Part shown: positions 17,034 through 26,236 of the stretch, one piece after another
Numbering within the stretch: position 1 is the first letter of the stretch
Layout of the letters: each line of letters begins with the position of its first letter
From: Comamonas sp. KCTC 72670
GTDB lineage: Bacteria > Myxococcota > Myxococcia > Myxococcales > Myxococcaceae
NCBI GenBank assembly: GCA_014656495.1
Contig: BNCN01000017.1
Span: 62,001 to 126,000 of the forward strand
DNA: 64,000 nucleotides
Reading direction: 5' to 3'
The notes under the pieces: model-generated
The model's input: the letters and a program-made list of their open reading frames with translations, nothing else
Told to the model about the DNA's origin: nothing
The model's database searches: none
Position numbers and translations under genes: made by a program

Positions 17034-17510
17034 ATGGCACGAGGAAGCAAGACGAAGTACACGGCGAAGCAGAAGCGGATGGCCGCGCGCATCGAGGAGG
17101 GCTACGAGAAGCGCGGCACCTCCGAGAAGACGGCCGAGGCCCGGGCCTGGGCCACCGTGAACAAGCTCACGGGAGGCGGGATGAAGAAGGGGGGCTCGGG
17201 GAGCAACGCCAAGGCCGCGCGCAGCCGGCCGCTGGCGCGGAAGAACGCGCGCAAGGCGGGCCGCAAGGGGGGCAAGGCCACCGCCGCCAAGCGCGCCACG
17301 GCTTCGCCCAGCCGCACGCGCAAGCCCACGCGGGCCTCGCGTTCGGGCTCCAAGGCGACCGCGGCCCGGGGCGTCGCGCCGCGCCGCGCCACCGCGAAGC
17401 GCGCCACGACGAAGCGCACCCGCGCCGCGTCGCGGGGAACCGCGCGCCGTGGCACGCCATCACGCACGTCACGGAGCCCGCGGTCCCGCACCACGCGCTC
17501 ACGCAGCTGA
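17034..17510 (+). CDS. Small protein with 'plasmid stabilization'-type N-terminus and histone H1-like basic tail
   Basis: 158 residues. The first 55 (KYTAKQKRMAARIEEGYEKR, ARAWATVNKLTGGG) match the short bacterial family often annotated as plasmid stabilization proteins, whose function is not established. From about residue 60 to the end the protein is a Lys/Arg/Ala/Ser/Thr tail with repeats such as ATAAKRATA, KATAARG and AKRATTKRT, resembling the C-terminal tail of histone H1 and of bacterial H1-like proteins. Non-specific DNA or RNA binding is a reasonable inference. The homologues I know lack so long a tail. A bidirectional hairpin follows. Confidence 0.75.
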   Translation: MARGSKTKYTAKQKRMAARIEEGYEKRGTSEKTAEARAWATVNKLTGGGMKKGGSGSNAKAARSRPLARKNARKAGRKGGKATAAKRATASPSRTRKPTRASRSGSKATAARGVAPRRATAKRATTKRTRAASRGTARRGTPSRTSRSPRSRTTRSRS

Positions 17511-17523
17511 GCGTTCAAGGCCA

Positions 17524-17558
17524 CTGCCCCATCCCTCGCACACGGGGGGATGGGGCAG
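17524..17558. terminator. Bidirectional hairpin between convergent genes
   Basis: A perfect 12-bp stem (17524-17535 with 17547-17558) and 11-base loop lie between the stop of the basic-tail gene and the stop of the convergent HAD gene. There is no T-run on either side. Confidence 0.6.
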
Positions 17559-17576
17559 GGCGCGGTGCTCCCGCCT

Positions 17577-18293
17577 TCAGCGGCGCTCGTCGTTCTTCGC
17601 CGCCGGTCCCGCGTCCAGCTCGTTCCAGGGCCACTCGCGGCGGGACGCTTCGTACCGCGCGAGCAGCTCCGCCGGGTCCTTCACCAGCGTGCGGCAGCCC
17701 GCGGCGCGAAGGTCGTCCGGCGGGAACCCCCCGGCCAGCACACCCACCGTCGGCAGGTTCAGCTTGTTGGCGGCGAGCGCGTCGTAGGGCGTGTCTCCCA
17801 CCACGGCGGTGACGTCGGGGCTCGGCTTGCCCAGCCGCGCGAGCGCGGCCTCGAAGATGTCCGGGTGGGGCTTGCTCTTGTCCACCTGGTCCTGGCTCGT
17901 CTTGTCCTCGAACAGGCCCTCGATGCCGCACAGCTTCACGTAATGCTTCAGCTCCTCGTCCTTCGCGCTGGAGGCGAGCACGATGCGCACCCCGCCCGCG
18001 CGCAGCCGCTGGAACAGCTCCCGCACGCGCGGGAAGGGACGCACCTTGGGCAGGAACTCGCTCAGGAAGAGCTTGCTACGGTACTCGTCCAACTCCTTGC
18101 CGAAGCGCTCCACTTCCTCATCATTGAAGAAGACGGGGATGAGCTGGTCGGCGCCCTTGCCAATCTGGCTGCGCACGTGCGCGAACGGGATGTCCCGGCC
18201 GAAGTGAAGGAAGGCGCGCCGCCACGTCTCGGCGTGCTCGTCCACGGAGTCCACCAGCGTTCCATCCACGTCGAAGATGACGTTTTCCACCAT
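17577..18293 (-). CDS. HAD-superfamily hydrolase (phosphoglycolate-phosphatase-like)
   Basis: 238 residues with all HAD motifs. Motif I is VIFDVDGTLVDS (nucleophile Asp8, acid/base Asp10), motif II is LASSAKDEEL, motif III is the Lys in KSKPHPDIF, and motif IV is VVGDTPYDALAA. A helical cap of subfamily I type lies between motifs I and II. Such enzymes dephosphorylate small phosphorylated metabolites in the cytoplasm; substrate cannot be assigned. A lipoprotein gene lies upstream on the same strand with 46 bp between them. Confidence 0.9.
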   Translation of the reverse strand: MVENVIFDVDGTLVDSVDEHAETWRRAFLHFGRDIPFAHVRSQIGKGADQLIPVFFNDEEVERFGKELDEYRSKLFLSEFLPKVRPFPRVRELFQRLRAGGVRIVLASSAKDEELKHYVKLCGIEGLFEDKTSQDQVDKSKPHPDIFEAALARLGKPSPDVTAVVGDTPYDALAANKLNLPTVGVLAGGFPPDDLRAAGCRTLVKDPAELLARYEASRREWPWNELDAGPAAKNDERR

Positions 18294-18339
18294 TTGCCTT
18301 GGCCCTCGGCCCCGAAGGTGGGGACGCCGAGGGTGGCGG

Positions 18340-19143
18340 TCAACCGTCCGTGGGCGGAGGGGTGGGCGACGACGGCACCAGTGTCCGCGTCTGCACGTCG
18401 TAACCTTCGGGCGCGGTGAGCGTGAAGGCGTCGTTGGGCAGGGGCGCGCCCAGCCTCACCTGCGTCAGCACCGTCTCCCCCACGCGCTTGCCTCCCTGCC
18501 ACCGGCCGAGTCGCTTGGGCACGCACAGGCCCAGGGTGGCGTCGCAGTCCTCCTCCTCCATGCGCTCCTCGGCCTCGGCGCCTCCGGGGGACCGGGTCCT
18601 GCGGGCCAGGAAGTCGAGCTGCGGCCAGCGCAGCACGTACGTCATCTCCAGCCCCTGGGCCTCGCCCTCCAGCTTCTGTGTCAACTCCACCGCCTGCGGC
18701 GCCTGGGGGTGGGTGGCGCGGCGGACGGTGGTATTGCTCAGGAGGAGCGGCGTCCGGAAGCCCTCGGGGATGAAGGGGTGGAACGTCTCCGACAGGAAGC
18801 CCGCGAGCCGCGCGGGCGGCAGCTCCGAGGCGAAGGTGATGAACTGCTTCTCCGCGTCGAGCCGCTGGAAGAAGCGGGTGCCGTCCCACGAGAAGGTGCG
18901 CGAGGCGGGCGGCCCCAGCGTACCCCGAAGCCGCTGCGGGGCGCGGTAGTCGAAGGTGAACGTCACCGGCTCCTGCCCCGTGTCCTGCACGGTGCCAGCG
19001 ATGCGGTAACTGTTCAGCTTCGACTCGCGTTCGGCCAGCCCGGCCTTGACCTGGGGCAGCAGCGCGGCGTCGTCGTCACCGCCCTTCTTGGAGCAGCCGG
19101 TGAGGGCCGTCAGGGCACAGAACAGAAGGATGCGGTTGGGCAT
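18340..19143 (-). CDS. Hypothetical lipoprotein, possibly LolA/DUF4292-like
   Basis: 267 residues. Lipobox LTALTGC (Cys17) follows a short signal peptide, then an Asp-rich stretch and a helix (AGLAERESKLNSYRIAG). The remaining beta-rich sequence (FTFDYRAPQRLRGTLG, RTFSWDGTRFFQRLDAEKQ) is the pattern of LolA/LppX-type half-barrels that bind lipid moieties. That likeness is weak and by eye. The C-terminus is Pro/Thr-rich. A terminator from the gene upstream ends just before this start. Confidence 0.6.
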   Translation of the reverse strand: MPNRILLFCALTALTGCSKKGGDDDAALLPQVKAGLAERESKLNSYRIAGTVQDTGQEPVTFTFDYRAPQRLRGTLGPPASRTFSWDGTRFFQRLDAEKQFITFASELPPARLAGFLSETFHPFIPEGFRTPLLLSNTTVRRATHPQAPQAVELTQKLEGEAQGLEMTYVLRWPQLDFLARRTRSPGGAEAEERMEEEDCDATLGLCVPKRLGRWQGGKRVGETVLTQVRLGAPLPNDAFTLTAPEGYDVQTRTLVPSSPTPPPTDG

Positions 19144-19162
19144 GGTGTGTCAGAAAAGCAAG

Positions 19163-19189
19163 AAGGCCCGCCTGTCGCCAGGGGGCCTT
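19163..19189 (-). terminator. Intrinsic-type hairpin after the small lipoprotein gene
   Basis: Read on the minus strand: a 7-bp stem (19163-19169 with 19183-19189) plus an inner 4-bp stem (19171-19174 with 19179-19182), followed by a T-rich stretch. It lies 32 bases after the small lipoprotein's stop. A second 7-bp hairpin (19197-19203 with 19209-19215) lies between the two. Confidence 0.6.
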
Positions 19190-19220
19190 CCGCGTGACCG
19201 CGCGAGCTGCGCGGTGTGGA

Positions 19221-19568
19221 CTACTTGACGGCCACGCCCACGGCGCTGGAGCTGGTCACGCCGATGATGGTGCCGGCCAGGGCGTAGATGCCGTGGCGGG
19301 GGGTGGTGCCCGCGGTCAGCAGCTCGACCTTGGAGGCGCCCATGGCCTTCGCCTCGGCGATGAGCAGCTTGTTGATGACGGTGTCCAGGTCGCTCTGGAC
19401 GATGTCGACGATGTGGAAGATGGCGGTCAGGCCCAGGGCGTTGGCCTGAACCACGGCGACGGCCTCACCGTTGGAGGCGATCTCCGTACCGGAGACGACG
19501 GCGCTCTCAACGCTGGTGCAGGCAACGAGGCTGCTGGCGGCAACGGCGGACAGGACGAACTTCTTCAT
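19221..19568 (-). CDS. Small secreted lipoprotein, unknown function
   Basis: 115 residues from the ATG at 19568, with AAGAGGGG as Shine-Dalgarno. Signal peptide MKKFVLSAVAASSLVAC with Cys17 as lipidated residue. The mature part is about 100 residues, Ala/Val-rich and without charged clusters (VVQANALGLTAIFHIVDIVQ, LLIAEAKAMGASKVELL). I do not recognise a family with certainty; short TRL/DUF4156-like lipoproteins have a similar layout. The frame is open far upstream, but nothing there resembles coding sequence. Confidence 0.7.
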   Translation of the reverse strand: MKKFVLSAVAASSLVACTSVESAVVSGTEIASNGEAVAVVQANALGLTAIFHIVDIVQSDLDTVINKLLIAEAKAMGASKVELLTAGTTPRHGIYALAGTIIGVTSSSAVGVAVK

Positions 19569-19781
19569 GGTCTTCCCCTCTTGAATTGGTTGCTTGTGTG
19601 GTGACCGTCCGCCTTGGAGTGCGACCGGTCGTTGTCTTGAAGCCTTCCAAGCGGGCGCGGTCGTACCAGATGTCGACTCCAAGTCAAGGTCCGTCCGAGA
19701 CACTCCGTGCCGGTCCGAGTTGGGCAGCGGCGCGTTGCAATGCGCATCTCCCCTTGCTAGCCAACCTCGAGGCTCCCCTTC

Positions 19782-20780
19782 ATGGACACCGTCTCCGCTG
19801 CCCGACCCGCGCCCCGTTACTGGGTGCACCTGTTGCTCCTGGTGCTGACGGTGGGGACCACCTTCACCTCGTACCTGCTCTACTTCCACTTCCAGCGGCC
19901 CTACTCGCTGGGAGAGGTGTCTCGCGAAGCGGCGTTCCGGGGGCTGGCCTTCAGCCTGTCGTTGCTGGCCATCCTGGGAACCCACGAGATGGGGCACTAC
20001 CTGTTGGCGCGGTGGCACCGGGTTGAGACATCCCTGCCGTATTTCATCCCGCTGCCGGTGCTCGGGGTGGGGACGCTGGGCGCCGTCATCCGGATTCGCG
20101 ATCGCATCCCGAACCGCAACGCGCTGGTGGACATTGGCGCCGCGGGGCCGCTGGCGGGGTTGGTGGTGGCGCTGCCCGTCCTCTACTGGGGGTTGGCGCA
20201 CTCCACGGTGGTGGACGCGCCGAGCATCCCGGACACCCCCTTTCCGGGAGATGGCTCGCTCTGGGTGATTGCCCGGGATGTCTTCACCTGGGTGATGGAG
20301 CGCGTCACCAACGCTCCGCCCGCGCCGGAGGAGTCCTTCAACGGCGTGCAGACGCTCTTCGGGGACAGCCTGCTGATGCAGGGGCTGACGCGGCTCGCCC
20401 TGGGGCCGCTGCCGGAGGGCAAGGACGTGCTGGTGCATCCGGTGGTCATCGCCGGGTGGTTCGGGTTGCTCGTCACGCTGCTGAACCTGATGCCCGTGGG
20501 GCAGCTCGACGGCGGGCACCTGGCCTACGCGCTCTGGGGCCGCCATGCGCACTGGGTGGGCCGCGCGGTGGCGCTGCTGCTGCTGGTGCTGACCCTGTTC
20601 GTCACCGCGTCCTGGGGCCTGTGGCTCCTGGTGACGAGCAAGCTGGTAGGGTTCGGTCATCCGGAGGTGGTGGAGCCCCAGGCACCGCTCAGTCCGCTGC
20701 GGAAGTGGATCTGCGCGCTCTGCCTGCTGGCACTCATCGGCTGCGCCATGCCCATTCCCCTGCGTCAGGTGCTGACATGA
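19782..20780 (+). CDS. Site-2 protease family (M50) membrane metalloprotease
   Basis: 332 residues and about six membrane segments. The zinc motif is HEMGH (residues 68-72) and the third ligand is Asp243 in NLMPVGQLDGGH, the NxxPxxxLDGG signature of M50 enzymes. These cleave substrates inside the membrane, often anti-sigma factors or signal peptides. Between the motifs is a 60-residue soluble insert (about 140-215). No PDZ domain is present. The stop overlaps the next gene's ATG in an ATGA, so protease and zinc-ribbon protein are coupled. A possible substrate is not visible. Confidence 0.9.
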   Translation: MDTVSAARPAPRYWVHLLLLVLTVGTTFTSYLLYFHFQRPYSLGEVSREAAFRGLAFSLSLLAILGTHEMGHYLLARWHRVETSLPYFIPLPVLGVGTLGAVIRIRDRIPNRNALVDIGAAGPLAGLVVALPVLYWGLAHSTVVDAPSIPDTPFPGDGSLWVIARDVFTWVMERVTNAPPAPEESFNGVQTLFGDSLLMQGLTRLALGPLPEGKDVLVHPVVIAGWFGLLVTLLNLMPVGQLDGGHLAYALWGRHAHWVGRAVALLLLVLTLFVTASWGLWLLVTSKLVGFGHPEVVEPQAPLSPLRKWICALCLLALIGCAMPIPLRQVLT

Positions 20781-21784
20781 AGTTCCTGTGCGACGCGTGC
20801 GAGCGGCTCGTGCCGCTGGAGACGTTCCGGACCGAGGCTGGGGGCCTCGTGGTGACGTGCGGGCGCTGCGGCGCGGAGGGCCGCGTGGGCCCGTCCGTGA
20901 CCGGCGCTTCTCCGCGAGCGGAGCGGACGTCCGAGTCCGTGGGCACGCCGCCGCGCGGCGACCGGAGTGATGAGGGGCCAGGCTCGCAGCGGCCCTCGGT
21001 GCCCGCGCCGGGAGGCTTGGGCACATCGCCGTCCGGCGCTGCGTCCTCCGAGCGCTTCGGTGCATCGCGGCCCGCTGACTTCGCCTCCGGGACACGGGGC
21101 GGCGCCTGGTCCGCGGACGCCGCCCACGGCGGAAGCCCTGGCTCGCAGCGGTCCGCCTCCGATGCCTCGAGCACGCCACACGCCTCGGCGCCGGGCGCGT
21201 TCGCGGCGCCATCCTCGTCGTTCGGGGCTGCCTCAACGGCATCGCGCGCGGGAGCCCCCTCCCTGCGAGTCGTCCGGGGTGAGGCGGGGCAACCCCTGCC
21301 GTTGACGGACGAAGTGCTCTTCGAGCCACCCGAGGGCGCCTGCCCCAAGTGCGTGGCGCCCCGGCGTGAGGAGGCCCTGGCCTGTCCTCAGTGCGGGCTC
21401 GTCTACGTGAACCACGTGCCCGAAGCGCACGCGCCCTCGGACATCCTGGCGGACGCGTGGCGGACCCTCGCGGCGCGCTGGGAGGACTGGGACGCGCACG
21501 ACCGGCTGATGACGCTGGCGGTGGGCCGTGGCGAGCTGGCCACGGTGGGGCGCCTGTATCGCATCCGTCTGGCGCGCGCGCCGGGCGACACCGCCGCGCA
21601 GCGAGGCCGCGACGAGGTGGTGCGCCGGGCCACCCTGGTGGTGCCGTCGTCGGCCGACCTGGGGGGAAGCTCCCAGGTCCTCGACCGCGTCAAGAAGGTG
21701 GCGCTGGGGGTGGGCTTCGTCGTGGTGCTGGTGCTGGCGATGCTCGTGTTCCAGCACCTGCGCACGATGATGGCGGGGGACTGA
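20777..21784 (+). CDS. Zinc-ribbon protein with disordered linker and C-terminal membrane anchor
   Basis: 335 residues from the ATG at 20777, which overlaps the protease stop. An N-terminal zinc ribbon (Cys5, Cys8, Cys28, Cys31: FLCDACERL and VTCGRCG) is followed by about 150 residues rich in Ser, Pro, Gly and Ala. A second Cys4 ribbon follows (GACPKCVAP, ACPQCGLVY), then a helical domain (about 225-300) and one C-terminal membrane segment (LGVGFVVVLVLAMLVF). Tail-anchored topology with the zinc ribbons in the cytoplasm is likely. The pairing with an M50 protease suggests a substrate or adaptor relationship, which is inference only. Confidence 0.75.
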   Translation: MKFLCDACERLVPLETFRTEAGGLVVTCGRCGAEGRVGPSVTGASPRAERTSESVGTPPRGDRSDEGPGSQRPSVPAPGGLGTSPSGAASSERFGASRPADFASGTRGGAWSADAAHGGSPGSQRSASDASSTPHASAPGAFAAPSSSFGAASTASRAGAPSLRVVRGEAGQPLPLTDEVLFEPPEGACPKCVAPRREEALACPQCGLVYVNHVPEAHAPSDILADAWRTLAARWEDWDAHDRLMTLAVGRGELATVGRLYRIRLARAPGDTAAQRGRDEVVRRATLVVPSSADLGGSSQVLDRVKKVALGVGFVVVLVLAMLVFQHLRTMMAGD

Positions 21785-21947
21785 CGGACGCGCCCCCCGG
21801 GCGCCGGCCCGCCGCCGCGGAGGTGGTTCGCTGGCGGAGGGGCAGGCGGCCATCCACGAACACGGCACCCGATGCGGCCGGAAACGCGCCGGAAGCAGCG
21901 GCGGCTGCTATTTTGATCGGCCGCATCCCGTCTCCCCTTCGGTGCCG

Positions 21948-23936
21948 ATGTCGCTCTCCGTCTCCACCCCCGTTTCCGTCGACAGCCTGCTCGGTCCGGG
22001 AGGCGCGCTCGAGGTCGCGCTGCCCGCGTACGAGCACCGCCCGGAGCAGCTCCAGATGGCGCGCGCCGTGGAGCGGGCCTTCTCCGAGCGCAGCTACCTG
22101 CTGGCCGAGGCGGGCACGGGGACCGGCAAGACGCTCGCCTACCTGGTGCCCGCGTTGCTGTCGGGGCGCCGGGTCGTCGTGTCCACCGCGACGAAGACCT
22201 TGCAGGACCAGATCTTCTTCAAGGACCTGCCGCTGCTGCGCGAGAAGATGGGCCTGCGCTTCGAGGCCGCCTACCTCAAGGGCCGCGGCAACTACCTGTG
22301 CCTGCACCGCTATGACGCGTTCTCGAAGGAGCCGCAGTTCGGCTCGCGCGAGGAGTCGCGCTACTGGCCGAAGCTGAAGGCCTGGGCCGAGGAGACGGAC
22401 ACCGGCGACCGCAGCGAGCTGGACCTGCCCGAGTCCTTCAGCGCCTGGTCGCGCCTGTCCACCACGTCCGAGACGTGCGTGGGCACGAAGTGTCCTCAGT
22501 ACGAGACGTGCTTCGTCACGCGCATGCGCAAGCGGGCGGAGCAGGCGGACCTGCTGGTCGTCAACCACCACCTGTTCTTCGCGGACCTCGCGCTGCGCAG
22601 CTCCGGCAAGCGCACGGAAGGCGTGCTGCCCTGGTACGAAGCCGTCATCTTCGACGAGGCGCACGCGCTGGAGGACGCGGCCAGCGGCTACTTCGGTTGC
22701 AGCGTGTCCAACTACCGGCTGGAGGAGCTGGCGCGGGACGCGGTGGCGGCGTTGAAGGAGGACGATGCGCGCCACGCCATGTTGCGTGCGCTGGCGGCCC
22801 GGCTTCGAGCGGGCGCGGACGCGCTCTTCGCGCAGGCGCCTCGGGCGCTGGGGCTGACGAACCAGGAGTCCTCGGTGGCGCTGCGGTCGGAGGTCATGGC
22901 GAAGCTGGCCACGCCGCTGGAGGGCGCGCGCGACGCGCTGGCCGCGCTGTCCGCCTTCACGGTGGGCGAGCGCGAGCCGGAGCTGGCGGCCATCACCCGC
23001 CGCGCGGACGAGTTGGAGGAGCAGCTCTCCTTCCTGGAGAAGGCCGAGTCCGCGGACCACGTCTACTGGGCAGAGCAGCGCGGCAAGGGACTCTTCCTGC
23101 GCGCCAGTCCCATCGACGTGGCGAAGGAGCTGCGCGAGCGCATGTACGGCGCGCTGGACACGGTGGTCTACACGTCGGCGACGCTGGCGGCGGACAGCCG
23201 CTTCGACTTCTTCGCCAACCGCATGGGCCTGTACGGCGACGACGGCCAGACGGTGACGAAGGTGCGGACGTTGGCGGTGCCCAGCCCCTTCGACTATCCG
23301 TCCCAGGCGGCGCTGTACCTGCCCACGCACCTGCCGGACCCCACGGCACCAGGCTTCATCGAGGAGGCCGCGGAGGAGATTCACCGCCTCTGCGAGGTGA
23401 CGGGCGGACGCGCCTTCGTGCTCTTCACGTCCCTGCGCAACATGGTGCGGGCCTACGAGCTGGTGGCGCCCCGGTTGCCCTACCAGGCGCTGCTCCAGGG
23501 CGAGCGGCCCAAGCAGCAACTGCTGGAGGCCTTCCGCGAGACGCCGAGCGTCCTCTTCGCGGCGCACAGCTTCTGGGAGGGCGTGGACGTGCCGGGTGAC
23601 GCGCTGAGCCTGGTCATCATCGACAGGCTGCCCTTCGCGTCACCGGGAGACCCGTTGGTCGCCGCGCGCATCCGGCAGATTCAACAGCGGGGCGAGGAGC
23701 CCTTCGAGCTGTATCAGCTCCCTCACGCCGCGCTGGCGCTGCGCCAGGGGTTCGGCCGGCTCATCCGCACGCAGGCGGACCGGGGCATCGTCGCGATGTT
23801 GGATCGGCGCATCGTGACGAAGGCGTATGGCCGCGTGTTCCTCGACAGCCTCCCGCCCGCGCGCCGCATGGACGACGTGGTGTCGCTGAGCCGCTGGTTC
23901 AACGGCCCGGTGCGGCCGGTGCGCACGATTCGCTGA
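21948..23936 (+). CDS. dinG: DinG/XPD-type ATP-dependent DNA helicase with Fe-S cluster
   Basis: 662 residues from the ATG at 21948 (a GTG two codons earlier is also possible). Superfamily 2 motifs: Walker A in AEAGTGTGKTLAY (about 54-62) and Walker B in VIFDEAHALED (DEAH at about 236). Four Cys (118, 177, 182, 188 in SETCVGTKCPQYETC and NYLC) sit where XPD and DinG proteins hold a [4Fe-4S] cluster. The C-terminal motor has RLPFASPGDP and QGFGRLIR. Such helicases unwind 5'-3', resolving R-loops and damaged forks. E. coli YoaA is an equally close model, so the symbol is a family label. Confidence 0.88.
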   Translation: MSLSVSTPVSVDSLLGPGGALEVALPAYEHRPEQLQMARAVERAFSERSYLLAEAGTGTGKTLAYLVPALLSGRRVVVSTATKTLQDQIFFKDLPLLREKMGLRFEAAYLKGRGNYLCLHRYDAFSKEPQFGSREESRYWPKLKAWAEETDTGDRSELDLPESFSAWSRLSTTSETCVGTKCPQYETCFVTRMRKRAEQADLLVVNHHLFFADLALRSSGKRTEGVLPWYEAVIFDEAHALEDAASGYFGCSVSNYRLEELARDAVAALKEDDARHAMLRALAARLRAGADALFAQAPRALGLTNQESSVALRSEVMAKLATPLEGARDALAALSAFTVGEREPELAAITRRADELEEQLSFLEKAESADHVYWAEQRGKGLFLRASPIDVAKELRERMYGALDTVVYTSATLAADSRFDFFANRMGLYGDDGQTVTKVRTLAVPSPFDYPSQAALYLPTHLPDPTAPGFIEEAAEEIHRLCEVTGGRAFVLFTSLRNMVRAYELVAPRLPYQALLQGERPKQQLLEAFRETPSVLFAAHSFWEGVDVPGDALSLVIIDRLPFASPGDPLVAARIRQIQQRGEEPFELYQLPHAALALRQGFGRLIRTQADRGIVAMLDRRIVTKAYGRVFLDSLPPARRMDDVVSLSRWFNGPVRPVRTIR

Positions 23937-23945
23937 GCGTCACGG

Positions 23946-26090
23946 CTACAGGTCGCGCAGGCGCAGCCCCACGCGCGCGAGCAGCGGCGGGCCCAGCGTG
24001 TCCACACCGGCGCGGCCCGCCAGGTACTCGCGGTCGAAGAGGTTCTCCACCGCGCCGAAGACGTGCAGCTTCCAGAAGAGGTGGCGGCTGGCGGAGACGT
24101 CCACCACCGCGAAGCCCCCCATGGGACGCTCGTTGAGGTCGTCCTCGAACTGGGAGCCCGTCATGCGCACCTGCACGGTGGCCGTCACGATGTCGGGGTC
24201 GTGGAAGGCGACGATGGCGGTGCCCCGGTGGCGCGGGTCCTGCGCGAGCTGCTTGCCCACCAGCTCGGGCTGCCCCGGTGAGCGCGTGACGATGGGGTCC
24301 ACGAAGGTGTACGCGAGCAGCGCCGTCCATCGCCGCGACAGCTTCCAGTCCACGCTGGCCTCCACGCCGCGCACCCGCGCCTGTCCCAGGTTCTCCCGCT
24401 GCCGGGCCGAGCCATCCGGGAGCGGCGTGGTCAGGGTGACGTTGGTGATGGGGTCATCGAGCACGTTCCAGAAGCCCGTCACGCGCGTGGTGAGTCCCAG
24501 CGATGTGGACTCCGCTTCCACGCCGGCCTCGCCGCCCCACAGCCGCTCCGCGCCCAGGTTGGCGTTGGCGGCGGTGAGGATGGTGCCCACCTGGAAGGGG
24601 CGGTACAGCTCGTTGAGCGTGGGCGCGCGGAAGGCGCGGTACGCGGAGGCGCGCAGGGTGAGCCACTCGACGGGGCGCAGCCGCAGGCCCAGGCGCGGGC
24701 TGAGCTGTTGCTCGGTGCGGTCCTCGAAGGCGGTGGTGTCTGCACTCCCGTTGGCGCGGGACACGCGTTGCTCGCCGTCCGTGTTGCGCCACACGTCCAT
24801 GCGGAGCGCGGCGCTCAGCTCCAGCGCGGGGATGGGCGTGTAGAGGTCCTCCAGGAAGACGCCGCCCGAAAGCTGGGTGCCCCCCGCGCTGCGTCCCACC
24901 GTGGCGGTGTCAGAAGGCGAGGGCGGAAAGAGCTGCTCCTCGGACGTGCCGGCCATGCGCCGCGCGTCCAGGCCCGCGGTGAAGACGTGGGTCCCCTGCC
25001 CCGTCCACGTGGGGCCGCTCCAGACGAGGGACGCACCCTGGTCATTGGCGGGCACCGTCTGTGAAGCCGTCAGCGCCTCGGTGGAGCGGTCCGCCGCCAC
25101 GCGGGCCCGGTCCTGCTCGAAGCGCTGCGCCCGGCCGTAGAGGTCCAGTGTGAAGGTGCCGCCGTGCTCCGTGCGCAGCTTCGCGCCCGCGCCGAAGTGC
25201 GCCAGCTCCACGCGCGCTGTGGTGAAGCGGGTGCCGCCGTTCTGGTTCTCGCGAAAGAGGCCCGCGCGGGCTGAGAGCGTCAGGGCGTCTGAGGCATCCG
25301 CTTCGATGCGTCCGTTGATGACGGCATGGTCGCTGGGCGTGTCCGAGTCGATGGCGCCGCGCTGGGCCGGACTGACGATGGGGTAGCCATCGCTGTTGAG
25401 GAGCTCGGCTTCCAGTGAAGCGCGGACAGGGCCCCAGTTGTCCGCGGCGCGCGCGGCGACGAGGCCGGTGTTCGCGTTGCCGTAGGTGGCATCCGCGTCG
25501 ACCTGGCGCCCGGTGATGGGCCGCGACACGAGCTGCACCACGCCGCCCAGCGCACCGCTGCCGTAGAGCGCGGAGCCGCCACTGGGGACGACCTCGATGC
25601 GCTCCAGTCCGAGCCGTGGCAGCGAGCGCCAGAAAATCCACCCACCAAACGGGTCGTTGACCGGGATGCCATCGAGCAACACCAGGCTGCGTGCCACGCC
25701 CGAAGGCGAGAGCCCGCGAAGATTGAGGCCCTGCGCCGTGGGGTCGGAGACGAGGCTGGGTGTGCGGCGGAACGTGGCCGCCGAGGGCAGGGTGCGGACG
25801 AGCGTGTCCTGCGTGAGCGTGGGGCTCCGGTCGATCTCCGTGCGAGGGATGACCGTGGTGGTCGCGGGGACGTCGCGCGCGGGACGCGGGCGCCGCGAAC
25901 CCGTGACGACCGTCTGTCCGGCACCTGATTCGGTCTCCTGGGCCACGGGCAGGGGGGCCGCGCTGCTCGTCTCAGTCGCCGCCACGGGAATGGGCGTCGC
26001 GAGGAGCGAGAGCAGGACCACGCATCCCAGGTGCGAACGCGCCGGGGACAGGCGCGGACTCCGACGAATTACGAGGCGGGCGGGCATCAC
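23946..26090 (-). CDS. TonB-dependent outer-membrane receptor
   Basis: 714 residues. Signal peptide (HLGCVVLLSLLATPIPVAA), then a TonB-box-like ESGAGQTVVTGS. The plug domain covers about 70-185 (PSLVSDPTAQGLNLRGLSPSG, SLVLLDGIPVNDPFGGWIFW, RIEVVPSGGSALYGSGALGG). The rest is a 22-stranded barrel by length. It has the vitamin-B12/siderophore receptor layout, but ligand specificity is not readable. No cobalamin-riboswitch-like box was seen upstream, and no TonB, ABC or periplasmic binding gene is adjacent. It converges on the dinG-type gene with 9 bases between stops. Confidence 0.9.
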   Translation of the reverse strand: MMPARLVIRRSPRLSPARSHLGCVVLLSLLATPIPVAATETSSAAPLPVAQETESGAGQTVVTGSRRPRPARDVPATTTVIPRTEIDRSPTLTQDTLVRTLPSAATFRRTPSLVSDPTAQGLNLRGLSPSGVARSLVLLDGIPVNDPFGGWIFWRSLPRLGLERIEVVPSGGSALYGSGALGGVVQLVSRPITGRQVDADATYGNANTGLVAARAADNWGPVRASLEAELLNSDGYPIVSPAQRGAIDSDTPSDHAVINGRIEADASDALTLSARAGLFRENQNGGTRFTTARVELAHFGAGAKLRTEHGGTFTLDLYGRAQRFEQDRARVAADRSTEALTASQTVPANDQGASLVWSGPTWTGQGTHVFTAGLDARRMAGTSEEQLFPPSPSDTATVGRSAGGTQLSGGVFLEDLYTPIPALELSAALRMDVWRNTDGEQRVSRANGSADTTAFEDRTEQQLSPRLGLRLRPVEWLTLRASAYRAFRAPTLNELYRPFQVGTILTAANANLGAERLWGGEAGVEAESTSLGLTTRVTGFWNVLDDPITNVTLTTPLPDGSARQRENLGQARVRGVEASVDWKLSRRWTALLAYTFVDPIVTRSPGQPELVGKQLAQDPRHRGTAIVAFHDPDIVTATVQVRMTGSQFEDDLNERPMGGFAVVDVSASRHLFWKLHVFGAVENLFDREYLAGRAGVDTLGPPLLARVGLRLRDL

Positions 26091-26236
26091 GGTTCGCTCT
26101 AGCAGTCCAAGGCCAGGGTGCGCGCCGATTGGCGGAGCGGTTCACGCAAAGGGGGCGCGCGCCGAGCACATCCGTCGGGTGTTGAACGCCCGTCAGACAG
26201 GGCGGTCTCGCCCCCCCGCGGGACGGTGCTGCCGCG

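Noticed and set aside
19569..21329. Long minus-strand extension of the small lipoprotein frame
   Set aside because: Lies opposite the M50 and zinc-ribbon genes and lacks coding character; the lipoprotein starts cleanly at 19568.
26091..26236. Cobalamin riboswitch upstream of the TonB receptor
   Set aside because: No B12-box-like core (GCCACTG) on the relevant strand.
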